DNA of 64,000 nt, from contig JACDOX010000144.1 of NCBI GenBank assembly GCA_014549065.1, positions 1,145,174 to 1,209,173 on the forward strand, in the 5' to 3' direction. Of the stretch, positions 1-11,230 are shown one piece after another (positions within the stretch are counted from its first letter, which is position 1; every line of letters starts with the position of its first letter). The notes under the pieces are model-generated. The model had not been told where the DNA came from. It did not search any database and saw only the letters and a program-made list of their open reading frames with translations. Origin of the DNA: Cardinalis cardinalis. Lineage: Eukaryota; Chordata; Aves; Passeriformes; Cardinalidae. A program made the position numbers and the translations under genes.

Positions 1-1785
1 TGTGACCTGACTTCCTGGGGGCAGGAAATCCAGGCACAAGAGGATGGAAATTCCCATCAGGCGCCCATGGTGTCCATTCCCTGTCCCCTCCAGGCCCCCC
101 CATGTGCTCAAGCCCTGTCTCACTGCCCACTGNAGGCAGCTCCAGAGCCTTCCTGGCTGGGCTGGGCAAGGATTCAAACCATGATTAGAAAATCAGTGGG
201 AGCTGTCAGCAGTTCAAAATGCCAAAACCCCAAACTCCTGTTAACTCCCCAATGCAGCAGNAGTGCCAGGGAATGAAAACTGGCTGCTGGAAGAATAAAA
301 GCTCCCTGCAAGGGTCCCTCCCAAGGGTCTGCGTGTGCTCTGTGCCTGAACCTGGCACCAGCACAGCATCTGGGGCTCCTGAGAGCTTTGGGACGCAAAG
401 GATTTTTCTATTTTGCTAATGGATTTCCATTTTGGAATGGCAGGAGTGCACTTGGAGCCTGGGGTCCAGAACAGCCTCCGTGGCCTCATGTCTTGAGCTA
501 AATGGAGATCTNTGTCTGATGGTTTGTGGGTATCCAGATTGAGGGTGCATAACTGTGCAGCACCCTGGGCTGCTGTGGAGCTCAGCCTGTCAGTGCTCCT
601 GCTCTCTGCTCCTCCTCCTCTTCACCAGCAAATTCAGAACAGAGACAACCACGATTTCCCTAAAATCATTTATAATCCTGTTTATCAGCATTCACACAAA
701 TGAACTTGAGCATGAACCTACAAGACTGTATAAATTCAGACCTTCCAGAATAATTTCTTTTTCCAGTGAGGCGCATATAAGAATATATAAATTCAGACCT
801 TCCAGACTAATTTTTTTTTCCGGTCAGGTGTACACTGTTCCAATTCCCATCAACCCTGCTTTGCTCACACAGCTGAAGTTTTTGGGTTGTATGTGGCATT
901 TCCCAGAAGTTCAGCCACTCTGCAGAACCCCTGGAGCCTCAGGCCCCNACAAACTGGGCTGGAGGTCTTCCAAAACTGGACTTAGTTGGGAGACTTCCAG
1001 TGTTTCCTGGTTCCAACTGAGCTGGCAAGGAACAAACCAGCTTTTTTCACTCTATTTCATTCTCCTTCTGGTGCTGGCTGCACCCCAAAAGGCAGAGACA
1101 ATGAAAGGGAAAGGAGGAAGGAATCAGCTGTGTCTTTTCAGTGCTGAGCAAAGGATCTGTGGGCCCTCAAGGTGGGATCCAGAATGGGGATGTGGGAAGG
1201 GGATGACACCTACACACCTTGGTCAGTTGTGGAAATTGGGGGGAATCTTATTTAGAGCCAGTGAGAAAAACTCATTGTTTTCCCATCCTCCATGGAAAAC
1301 CAACAGAGAAACTGGCTGTGGCTTTTTTTTAGTTTAAAGAAAAAACATCCCCAGATATGTCATTGAGAGCCTTTGAGGGGAGGGGGCAGAGGGAATTCTG
1401 CTGAAAAAGTGCCTTGAAGTTTGAGTTGAACATTTTATTTTAGAAACTGATTTAGAACTGATTTTATTTTAGAACAACTGCAATCCAGGAAGAGATTTTG
1501 AGCCAAACAGATCTGTTTGCAAACTTTTTATCTCGCCAGAAAATCCACATCCCATGAATCACATTTTCCATCGTGAAAAACTTTTNGAAAACATGAGCTG
1601 CTCAACCAAAACTCATCTTGTTTGACCATTCCCAGAAGCGAGTGATGCAGAAGAAGCTGAGCTACCTAGAGCTGCAAACCCACAGCCAGTCCAATTTTGT
1701 CATTGTGTACAAATCANGGAGCTGCAGTGGGGTGTAATCCAAGCAGGCATTGCTCCCAGCCCTTCCAGCTCACCCAGCAGAAAGC
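1..1785. other. Non-genic sequence
   Basis: No exon, RNA gene or interspersed repeat is recognised here apart from a short tandem duplication at 729-828. The frame at 555-1337 (+) is open for 260 codons, but it has no recognisable domain, and part of it is the translated duplication (YKFRPSR occurs twice, 19 residues apart). I treat it as a chance frame. Confidence 0.5.
729..828. repeat. 57 bp-period tandem duplication
   Basis: A 43 bp block at 729-771 recurs at 786-828 with four mismatches, so the period is 57 bp. Both copies begin TATAAATTCAGACCTTCCAG. This looks like a local slippage or duplication event rather than an interspersed repeat family. Confidence 0.85.
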
Positions 1786-2240
1786 TGTTGTGGTATTTTC
1801 TGAGACCTCCATCAAAGGGAGGAAATGACAAATTTGACTTCATATTTTAGAAGGCTAATTTATTATTTTATGTTACAATATTATATAAAAGAATAATATA
1901 CAAAACTATATTAAACTATACTAAAGAATAGAGAGAGGATACAGACAGAAGGTTAAAAGATAATAATGAAAAACTCGTGACTCTCACCACAGCCTCAACA
2001 CAGCTGGGCTGTAATTGGCCAATAAGTAAAAATAATTCACATGAAAATAATGAATAATCACTTGTTGGATAAACAATCTCCAAACCACATTCTAAAGNAG
2101 TAAAACACAGAAGAAGCAAATGGGATGAGAATTGCTTTCCTTTTTCTCTGAGGCTTCTCAGCTTCCCAGGACAAGAATCATGGTGAAGGGATTTTTCCAG
2201 AAAATATGATGGTGACAAGCTGTGTTTGCATCCACCACGC
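1786..2240 (-). mobile_element. Solo ERV LTR (passerine family 1, copy A)
   Basis: In minus-strand sense this matches the LTR at 59186-59568 block by block. It shares the 5' part with the CTGAGAAGCTGAG-like block, a CAAT-like ATTGGCC motif, an AT-rich TATA/polyadenylation zone (AATAATAAATTAGCC), and the downstream core CTTCT..AATATGAAGTCA. It is more diverged than the 59 kb copy. Boundaries are estimated by alignment to that copy, and I found no convincing target-site duplication. No gag or pol sequence is adjacent, so it is taken as a solo LTR. Confidence 0.7.
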
Positions 2241-2359
2241 TCAGGCCTGGCTGGGGGNGCAGAGGCAGGAGCAGTCAGGCTGCAAACTCTTCCTGACAGA
2301 TCAGGTGAGGGGGATGCAGGAGCTGGGTGGTTCCCCAGGGTTAGTCAGAGCTTACACAA

Positions 2360-2825
2360 TTTGGCAGTGTTGGAGGGTCCCCAGGATGTAGAAGAGATGA
2401 GAATCTTGACTCCATGTTTCAGAAGGCTGATTTATTATTTTATNATATTATTTTATTATATTATTTATTATTTTATATATAATATTANTTTATTATGTTA
2501 TATTAAAAGAAAATTATACACTAAAACTATACTAAAAAAGAGAGAAGTGACATCAGAAGGCTAGAAAAGAATGAATAATAAAAAACCTGTGACTGACCAG
2601 AGTCCTGACACAGCTGGACCATGATTGGTCATCAAGTAGAAACAATTCACATGGAACCAATCAAAGATGAACGTCTTGGTAAGCAACCTCCAAANCACAT
2701 TCCAAAGCAATCAGATAATTATNGTTCACANTTATTTTCTGAGGCCTCCCAGCTTCTCAGGAGAAAAATCCTGGCAAAGGTATTTTTCAGAAAGTATGCT
2801 TGCATTTGTCAAGCACCACATGAAC
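2360..2825 (-). mobile_element. Solo ERV LTR (passerine family 1, copy B)
   Basis: This is a second minus-strand copy of the same family, about 120 bp downstream of copy A. It keeps the core CTTCTGAAACATGGAGTCA (reverse complement near 2407-2430), the AT-rich polyadenylation region, CCAATCA/ATTGG motifs and the block that reads CTCCTGAGAAGCTGGGAGG in LTR sense. The AT-rich part (about 2430-2515) is expanded by slippage of TTATTATATT units. Edges are approximate, with no target duplication resolved. Confidence 0.75.
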
Positions 2826-2996
2826 ACTTCCCAGGCTGCCTCTCCCTGGAGCTCTGAGCGGGTCACCTGTTGAGCAGGGAGAGGTNCTGGAAATGAACTC
2901 ATGTGTTTTCCCTCTTTTCCAACATCCAATGTGATGTGGGGAGATGAACCAGCTGCCAGGACCCCTCTTGGAACATGAGGTGCTCTGCAGGGGTAT

Positions 2997-3420
2997 TGTA
3001 AATCAAAGGTGACTCCGAGGAAGGGGAGAGAATGATGAGGAGGACTTCATGGATATCAGAAGGCTAATTAATTACTTTATTATACTATACTATACTATAC
3101 TATACACATTTCATCTGAACTGAATCTGCCAAGCACTCACTCTGCACACACCTGCTCACACTGCACTGAATCTCCCGACGCACACACACACACCTGGCCC
3201 TGACAGGCCAAGGAAACAAAACACCCTCCCTTTGGAGAAACAATCTCCATATTGCATTCTACTTCAGCACAACACAGGCACAGCAAGTGATAAGAAATGT
3301 GTTTTCCCTTTCTCTGAGGTTCAGAGAATGTGAATNTCAGAAATCCTTGGGAAGAATTGTGCCTTGCTTTCCTCTGTGAAGAGAAATGTGGCAACACAGG
3401 GGTTTGCCCAGGTTGTGCCT
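2997..3420 (-). mobile_element. Solo ERV LTR (passerine family 2, copy C)
   Basis: The reverse complement matches the LTR at 4790-5168. Shared blocks include ATTCACATTCTCTGAACCT, GAATGCAATATGGAGATTGT, GTGTTTTGTTTCCTTGGCC, AATAAAGTAATTAATTAGCC and CTTCTGATA. Its 3' end is placed at 2997, where the strand reads TGTAAATC (sense ...GATTTACA, a canonical CA end). A TATAC tandem (about 3074-3103) and a CA run (about 3180-3193) lie inside it. The 5' edge is uncertain by about 100 bp. Confidence 0.75.
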
Positions 3421-4789
3421 CCACAGACNCTTGGCTGCTCCTGTTCCCAGGCTGTGCCTCTCCATGCTGTGGATGCCTTATTCCTCCTTGGAAACAAGAA
3501 CCTCTGGGTGCATCTGAAACTGAAAGAACCATGCATCCAGCTCATGGATCACCTGGGAGATCTGACCCATCCAGCCCCACAGGTGTGCACATGGAAGGAA
3601 AAGTTTTGCTCCTGCTGGGGACACTGAGGATGCTGAGCTGAGAGAGACTCCCTGTGACAGGGAGAAGCAGCTCCCTGCCTGNACCCAGGGCAGCAAACCC
3701 AGCCTGAGCTGTTTTATCTTCGTGTGCTGTCAGAGCTCCAGGGACTGTGACCTTGCTTTGAAAGGTATTTAATGTCTACAAGGAAGATACAGTCAAAACA
3801 ATTCTCTTCCTCCAAAGTGAAACACAGCAGAAAAAGAAGTGAGGAGAAGAGTGAGAAGGGACTGGGAAGTTCTTCAGAGAGGCTGAGGAGCAGCTCTTTG
3901 CTATTTTGAGCTGATGTCTGCTCCAGGCAGCTCTGGGGGCTGAGCTGGGCCTGGCTGCTCAGCTCTGGATGCTGAATCTGAGCCCCTCTGGGGATGGCAC
4001 AGCTGGAAATGGATCAGGAGCCAGAGTTCAGAACGCGGCAGTTCTGGCATTCCCCCTCCCTCCTCAGCAGGACATCCCACTCACTGTTTGCACAGCTCCT
4101 GTGTGACGCTGGGACAAAGCCTGTGCTCTACAGCAGCTCTAGTGACAAGCCTTGCAGTGGCCAGGTGGCTTAGGAAAGGAATNAAACAAGGGAAAAACAG
4201 GAGTGAAGACAGGCCTGAGACATAGAAAGCAGCTGTCCAAAGATGTCTGAAGTTTCTCAACATTGCTCTCCCTAAGATTCATCCATTCCTCCCTCAGCAA
4301 AGGAGTTTGGACTTGTGTCCTCTTCTGCATCCAGAACTGAGAAGAAATATTTTCACTTCTACCAAAGATGAAACTGCAAAATGTGCATGTCCACTTGACA
4401 AAATCAAGAAACTCAGTTCTTCTGTTAAAGTATTTAATTTTANAACTTTAAATCTTTATTTTTTTGTTAAAGGTGGAACAACAGCATTTTGAACATTCAG
4501 GTTCTCCTTTGAAAAACTAGTTAAAATATTCCACTTTAAAATTTAAAACAGAGAGAATAGGAGCAATTCTTTCCAGAAGAAGGGCAACATTTGAGATCAT
4601 CTACTTTGCAGTGGACCAAGAGAGCAGAAGTGGAGAACACAGCAGGAAAACTGAGGCACAGCAGAAGCCACACAGCTTGTCAGAGACACAGAAGAGCCCC
4701 TTGGGAGCCACAGCTCAAATTCCTGAGGACTTAACTTCTGGAGCTGCTCTCTGCTGACTGGAGCACGCCAAGGAGATGCTGCTGCATCT
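3421..4789. other. Non-genic sequence between LTRs
   Basis: No gene or named repeat is recognised. Several short frames of 60-130 codons occur on both strands, but none has domains, splice context or a consistent frame. Confidence 0.45.
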
Positions 4790-5168
4790 GATGCCCTGTG
4801 CACACCTTCAGCAGGGNGTGATTTATTGTGGGATTCACATTCTCTGAACCTGAGAGAAGCAGNGAAAATAATGATCAAAACAATTCTTATTTCATTGGCT
4901 GCTCCTGTGTTGTCCCAAAGCAGAATGCAATGTGGAGATTGTTTACCCAGAGTGATGGTGTTTTGTTTCTTTGACCTATCAGGGCCAAGCACATGTCCAG
5001 ACNGTCAGGAAGCAAACAGTNACAAGATTTTGTTGAGTGCTTGTGAAGTTTTCAGTTTAGATGTAGNGTAATATAAAATAATATAGCATAATAAAGTAAT
5101 TAATTAGCCTTCTGATACCATGGAGTCAGATGCATCATTTTTCCCAGTGGGGGTCGCCTGCTTTTACA
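4790..5168 (+). mobile_element. Solo ERV LTR (passerine family 2, copy E)
   Basis: This plus-strand copy of the family is the mirror of the 2997-3420 LTR. In order it carries the ATTCACATTCTCTGAACCT block, AATGCAATGTGGAGATTGTT, the AATAAAGTAATTAATTAGCC polyadenylation region, the CTTCTGATACCATGGAGTCA core, and a 3' end in ...CTTTTACA at 5168. The 5' edge is estimated. No internal retroviral sequence flanks it. Confidence 0.75.
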
Positions 5169-7268
5169 ATAACTTATGTTCCANGGTGTAGGAATAACCC
5201 CTGGATTTCAGCAGCTCCACAGGGACCCCAGGTCTGTCTGTCCTGTCTAACCCCGTTGCCCCAGCAGCCTGTGCCAATGAGGGGATGAGACCTCCAGGCA
5301 CTGACTTGGGTTGGGGGAGCTGTTTGCCTGGGCATGGCAATAGGACCTACCCTTCCCAGCCCCTGGTGGCTCATTTCACCTGAATTTTNCAAATGGCTGA
5401 GCCCAGTCTGCCTTTTTCCAGGTAAGACACTGAGTTCTGCCCCATCTGTGTGGTGCCTATGATCATTCTGCTGTTTGTGGAGATTGGAAGAGCTGGGCAC
5501 ACCAATATTTTATAAATGGGAAGTAGTCTGATAGATCCATGAGTCCTTGACAGGTTTGCCTGAAGATAATTTGGATTAAGAAGGGAGGGAAGAACTGGAG
5601 CTTCCTGGGGACCCAGAGNTGTCCCCACAAGCTCCTTGAACAATCTCAGACTGAGGTAGATGCACTGTTAGGACATCAAACTCCTCAGACACACTTTCCA
5701 CCTGTAACAGAGCCCCTGAGAGAGGCTGAAGGGTGGAGTTCCCATCCCTCTCTCCAAACTCAGTGTGCAGTTTGATGACCCATCTGGCTGCTATCCAGAA
5801 TGGAGGTTTTGGGATTCCCATTCTGAGCCCCTGAAGCCTTTTCATCTGCCTTTAAATAGAACAGGGCTTTGAGGGAAACTGGAACTGGAACAAAGCTCCT
5901 TCCCCACTGTGGGGCCAGCGGGGTCGATGAAGAAGCAGCTGAGGGTGAAATCAATTAATTCATTCATTACAGAGCTACTGCAGTCACAAAGATATTTCAA
6001 TTGTGCTTGCTGAGAGGTCCTCATGAGAGATACATCTCATTTTCGGAGAGGTTCCCAAGGGGAGGGCATCGTCAGACAATTTCATTCCTGCTGACTAGNG
6101 GGTAACAGATGTTCTAAGGAAAACGTACCCTCTTGTCACCTCAAATTTCACTCCAGAACAAGCAAGAGTTTGAGTGAAATCAGATCCCACTTTAATCTTG
6201 GGAGATTTGTAATAGAAAACCACAAAAACTTGGGGAGATAGGATGTGGTGAATGCTGTTTTCAAGGTTTAGAGAACAAGAAAGCGAGGCAGAGAAGTTTG
6301 CTGTCAGGCTTCTGTTGCTGGGCAGGACTTCTGAGATGGCTCCACACTCACAGGGAAACCCTCCAAGCTCCTTGATCATGATTCCACCAGAAACCAAATG
6401 CTCTGGGCTGTAGCCTTCTGCCCCAAATTCCTCCTGCTGGCTTGGTGGGCACATCCTGCAGCTATATTTGAGTCCATGCCCATTGTAGCCCTCCCTATGC
6501 TTCACACAGCCCTGCACTGNCTGATCTTGTAAGGGAAATTTAATGATTTTAAATATAAATTTAGGTCATTTAAAAAGACTGTGAGGTCTGATCACTTAAC
6601 AACTCTTATAACAAGATATGGCACTTTTTCCATGCACTTTTGTGCCCCAAACNAGAGAACAGGATGTCAGTTGCTTAATCACAGCCGTGATTTCAAACCC
6701 TTTGCTCCTTACAGAGAGATTTTTCAAGAGTTCTACAATCAGTATCTCAAAATCTTCTGAAGATACAGCTATTTATTGCAGGGTTTGCCTGGGTAATGTT
6801 TCAGAGAAAAAAATGTCGTCTTGTCTGGATAGTCCATGTTAGCAAGAGAGAAAATGTACCTACTGGCAGATGAATAGACAAAAAAAAGAGCCTGCAATTC
6901 TGGAGAAAAAACAGAGCTTTTCAATCATTTCTATGTACCTGACAGCAAAGTTCACCTGCAAAGCAAGGGCACAGTCTAAGCACCTACAGCATAATCCAAA
7001 AAACACTGAAAGGAACAGGGCTACAGGGTAAAAAACATAAAGTGNTGATGAATTCAGTCCAGTGCTTTAATATAGTGAGGATACAGAGGGCACAAGCAGC
7101 CCCTTCCCAGGCTGGGCTGAAACCAGGAGAGGAGCAATGGATCAGAGGAGGGAAAGGCTGAAATCCATGGAAGGGTCAGTGACAGCAATGGAGCAAAGCA
7201 ATAACTGCTTTTCCTTGCTTGTGTTTCCAAAGAGGGATCGTTGATAAAGTGGAATCAGCTTGGAGGAG
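5169..7268. other. Non-genic, apparently single-copy
   Basis: No gene or repeat is recognised. A 140-codon minus-strand frame lies at 6095-6517, but it shows no known domain and no start or splice context, so it is not called. Confidence 0.4.
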
Positions 7269-7403
7269 GGATGGATGGATGGATGGATGGATGGATGGAT
7301 GGATGGATGGATGGATGGATGGATGGATCCATGGATCCATGGATGGATGGATGGATCCATGGATGGATGGATCCATGGATGGATCCATGGATCAATGGAT
7401 GGA
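7269..7403. repeat. (GGAT)n microsatellite with inverted units
   Basis: From 7269 to 7328 the tetranucleotide GGAT repeats perfectly, about 15 units. From 7329 to 7403 GGAT runs alternate with CCAT units, producing repeated GGATCC and CCATGG palindromes. The open frames here that read MDGWMDG or SIHPSIHP are translations of the repeat, not proteins. Confidence 0.97.
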
Positions 7404-9370
7404 AACCTTGGTTTTGCAATTCTGTGTAAAGAAAGTTCATATACCTGATGCCAGCATAATGTGAAATTTCATCAGGAGTTTGTGGGGTGTGGTGTGAGCC
7501 ATACCTGGAAAATGCTTCTGAAGGGATAAAGACTGAGCACAGTCTGGAAGTTTCATGTTTCCATGTCCTCCATTCAATGCTTTTTTATTTTTCCTTTNTT
7601 TTCCAAAGTGCCAATGTATATATAGATATTTTCTTGCTTCCATCCCCATTTTCAGGCCTCAACCAAGAGCCAAAAGTGCTCAAAATACTTCTGAGGGCTG
7701 TCTGCATAGCCAATTGTCCAATTTCACAGGCTTTAATGGCTCTGAGTGGAACTCACACTTCCCTCTCTGTCTGCCCTGCTCCAACCCAGACACAGCTAAT
7801 GACAGTGACAGAAATCCAAGCTAAGTGGCCAAAACAAACCCTTTGATATACAGGAGGCTGAAAGAGATTATTATTTTTACTATTTAAATTACCTTTCTTT
7901 TTAGACATTTTCAAGGTATTTTGTTCTTAATATAACTACTTTTTAGTGATAGAAGAAAAGACATCAGAAGTGTGACACAGACAGCTCTGGGGCTGATTTG
8001 AATAGCTTTTCACTGACGTATGTCTTCACATAAAAATCCCAGATGGTCACTTGCTCAGTTCAAGAAATTTGCAATATTCAGCAAGAAATGAAAAAAAAAA
8101 AATCCTTCTCCCTAAAACTTTATCATTTGTAGCTCTCTCTGGACTGATTTTTTCAGCCCTTCAGAACTTTGTCCCCAGAGCCAAATGCAGAGCCCCTCTG
8201 TGAGGGTTTGTTCATTACCTCACTTTCTTGTCTGACTTCTAATTCTCAAAAAATACACAGAAAAAAAACCCAAAAGAGCCAATTTACAAGTGAACCTGAG
8301 AAAGAACAGGGATGATTTCCCTGTCCCAAGCCCCACCTTCATTCCCTGTGTCCTGCAGTGGGGTCTGCCCACATGGGAAGACAAGTGGGAGCTGCCTCTG
8401 AAAGTCTCAATCTCTGTGTTTATTTAAATAAAGCTTCATCTGGCTGATGGGGATCAGTGTAAAATGAGTGATTCCACATGGCAGCACAGACATATCCCCC
8501 TGCTTCCTGGGCTTTTCTTTTCTGCAAGGAGAATGAAATCCCCAAACCCTGCCTGACTGCTGCTGCTTTCAGAGGGTGGGTTGTTGCTCTGCTGAGTCCA
8601 ACTCTGATGTTCTCAAACTCCTGAGAAAAAGCATAATTAAATTAACCTGAAAAGGCCTTCTGATTCCAACGTGTGGATACAGTTTCTGAAGAGAGAATGT
8701 TATAAAAGGACTTATTTTCTGTGTTCCTGCTGCAAGATTTAAACCCTCTCTCCTGGTGGGATTCNGCTGCGTCCCAAAATCCAGACTAATGTTCATGACA
8801 TATTCACTAGCTCTGNGCTGCATTATCATTGCCTTGCTAGGCTGTGCAGGAATGTAAATACAGGAATTCAAAATCTTCTTGCTCATTTTCTTTATTCCCA
8901 CTTTCAGCTGCTCTGATTCTTTTCCAGCTTCTCTCTCTGCTGCTTTCTGTTATGTATTTGGTTGCAAAGATGGGAGAGCAGTGGGTGGGTGCCTGTCACA
9001 CAGAGTCAGGGAGCACCAGGGGTAGGGACAGGTCCCTTTGGAACCCCAGGGCAGTGGGGTTGTTCCCTCTGGCAGGTTGTCCCTGGGGGCTGCAGCACAG
9101 CAGCCTCCAAAATCCACANGCTGGGAGCCAGGAGTGTGGCCAGGATGTCTGCAGAGGCAGCTCTGTGCCCTCATCACTGTCAATTCTGTATTTTATGGGT
9201 ATAAATTGTCCAGGCCAAACCCTAATTTGGGAGTGAGANACCTGCCAGCACTAAGACAGAGATGCAGGGAAACCAGTGGGCCACAGGNACAAATCCAGGC
9301 AAGCTTACAATGGGGAAATTACCAGAAAGGCAGAATTTTCCTAAGCTTTTAAGAGAATTTATGCTACATT
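7404..9370. other. Non-genic, apparently single-copy
   Basis: No gene or named repeat is recognised. There are short A runs (near 8090) and scattered short open frames only. Confidence 0.4.
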
Positions 9371-9472
9371 TAGAATCATAGAAAAGTTTGGGTTGGAAGG
9401 GACAGTNAAAGATCATCCAATTCTACCCCTGTGTTTAGGACTGCCCTTGGCAAGGCAGGATGGTGGCAGTGC
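9371..9472 (-). mobile_element. CR1 LINE 3' fragment
   Basis: It begins with AGAATCATAGAAAAG and then TTTGGGTTGGAAGGGAC, the reverse complement of the avian CR1 3' end, followed by ATCATCCAATTCTACCCC. Only about 100 bp of the 3' terminus is present, so it is a dead, heavily 5'-truncated insertion in minus orientation. Confidence 0.85.
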
Positions 9473-10954
9473 AGCNGCTTCTTAGGGGCTGTGCTTGCAA
9501 CTTTTCCCATTGAAATACTCTGCTTTTAAGTGCTTTTAATTATCTGGACTCTGGTGTGTCGTGCTGAACAGCTGCTGCAAGCTGGATTCTGCATGAACAC
9601 TTTGAGATAAAGGGAAGCACAGTTCTGTTCCCCCCCAACCTCCACCTTGGAGATCATGCTCATTTCCTACCCATTAAAAGGAAAAAATCTCGGGTAAAAA
9701 TAGTGTGAGATGATGTCATTGAAAATTATCATAATGCATCTGGAAAGAAAAACCATTGGGGATACCTGGGTGATCTTAAATCTGACTTTTTTATTATATA
9801 TATATTTTTTTTAAATCCCTGATTTATTAATTTTAACCTGCTTCTAGCAGGAAAGAGGACGTGATTTGTATTTGCAGAGGACGTGATTTGATTTGATTTG
9901 GATCTGGATTCAGGCTCTAACCTGAACAGTGTGGGAGAGGAGGGTGTGGCTTTGTGTGATCATTTCTTGTCCCCTTCCTTGCGCAAGTTCCTCACAGGTC
10001 AGAGCAGTGTCAGGGGTTCAATGTGCCCTCCTCAAGATGGAAAGTAGAAGCAAAAAAGATCACCAGAAGCTTCAGGCTCTGCGCCATCCCCTTAATCCTC
10101 CCCAGACTGAGTGGAAGGACCGGCAGAAATGAGGACAGGATGTCCAGGCAATTTATATCCATCCTTTCCCTGATAACATCTCTGCTTCCTCAGGAAGGGC
10201 CCATTTCTGTGCTAAGAAATAGCCTAAGCTGGTGGCTGTGCAGCATCTCTTCCTCCTGACGAGCTGGGGCCATTCCAAATGAGGATAATAAACGATATAA
10301 GGAACAATATAAGCGCTGCTATAAATAAGAATGCTGCAATTCCACTGATGACTTATGGTGGCATTATAAATGATCGGAGCAAAGTCAGGAGGTCTCCTCA
10401 CACCACCAGAGCCTCATGGTGGAATTATAGATCTAATTTAAGTGCATTTTGGGGGTAAATTATTTATTAAAGTGTAAAGCTTATGGAGACAAATGTTCAA
10501 GTAGTCAGACTCCTGGACTAGGTGAGCATTCCTGGTCCTAATAATTACAGGTAGAATTTGCTCCAGGGCAAAAGGACTAGATTAAGATTTTAGCAACATT
10601 TTAGGTGTCCAAAAGCCCTGCAGAACACTTCTTGGCACAGGGCTGCAATCTCTAAACTTACAATGAAATGGGATCCTTGTACAGGTGATCAATCCAGAGC
10701 AACTACTGCTCATAAATCCATTTTAATGATTATACTGGAGCTAGGAGATGGGAGCAAGAAGAAACTTCTCTCAGGCTCATGAAAAATCACAGGTTGTTGT
10801 CTTACAACTTTTGTTCTAAGTTTTCCTGCATTTCAGCCCCGAAAAGGAGTCCCATTGCTTGTGTTTTCTCTCATATTTCACTCTAATTTCAGTCAGGATT
10901 TGTCACTGTTGATAAACCAGGAAAGTGCTCGCAGCAATTTCACCGTGGTGAAAT
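9473..10954. other. Non-genic; AT-rich blocks that may be conserved
   Basis: No gene is recognised. The stretches at 9660-9800 and 10255-10500 are AT-rich, non-repetitive and full of homeodomain-like ATTA/TAAT and TATAAAT words, including a TEAD-like CATTCCAAATG at about 10271. This is how conserved noncoding elements tend to look, but conservation cannot be seen from one sequence. Confidence 0.3.
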
Positions 10955-11118
10955 TTCCTCACAGAAGGGGTTGTGAAATAATGGAAGGGGGTGTCCAGGG
11001 AGGATCCCATCCCTGGGGGTGGCACTCAGTGCTCTGGGCTGGGTGACAACNTGGGGATCAGTCACAGGCTGGACTGGATGGTCTTGGAGGTCTTTCTGAA
11101 TCTTAATGGTTCCGAATG
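10955..11118 (+). mobile_element. CR1 LINE 3' fragment
   Basis: In CR1 sense it reads CCATCCCTGGGGGTGGCACT, then CAGTGCTCTGGGCTGGGTGA, then GGCTGGACTGGATGGTCTTG and GGTCTTTCTGAATC. These are the successive blocks of the avian CR1 3' untranslated end. It is about 160 bp long and 5'-truncated, with an internal deletion relative to other copies here after CCCTGGGGGTG. Confidence 0.85.
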
Positions 11119-11146
11119 GAATTCCCTCTGCCACACACTCTTTGAG

Positions 11147-11230
11147 TAAAAAAAAAACAAAAAACAAAACAAAAAGCAAACAAAGAACCAACCAACCAAA
11201 CAAAAATGAAAACAAACAAAAACCCACCTC
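11147..11230. repeat. A-rich (CAAA)n-like low complexity
   Basis: A poly-A run grades into CAAA/CAAAA units and AACC units. It lies just 3' of the CR1 fragment, but CR1 does not use poly-A tails, so it is more likely independent slippage. It generates spurious minus-strand frames rich in F and L. Confidence 0.85.

Noticed and set aside
555..1337. 260-codon open frame on the plus strand
   Set aside because: No recognisable domain, no homology I can name, part of it is a tandem duplication, and six-frame scanning of 64 kb gives occasional long chance frames.
6095..6517. 140-codon minus-strand frame with several cysteines
   Set aside because: No domain, no cysteine spacing typical of a known fold, and no splice or promoter context.
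7142..7464. MDGWMDG and SIHPSIHP repeat proteins
   Set aside because: These are translations of the GGAT/CCAT microsatellite in several frames and both strands.
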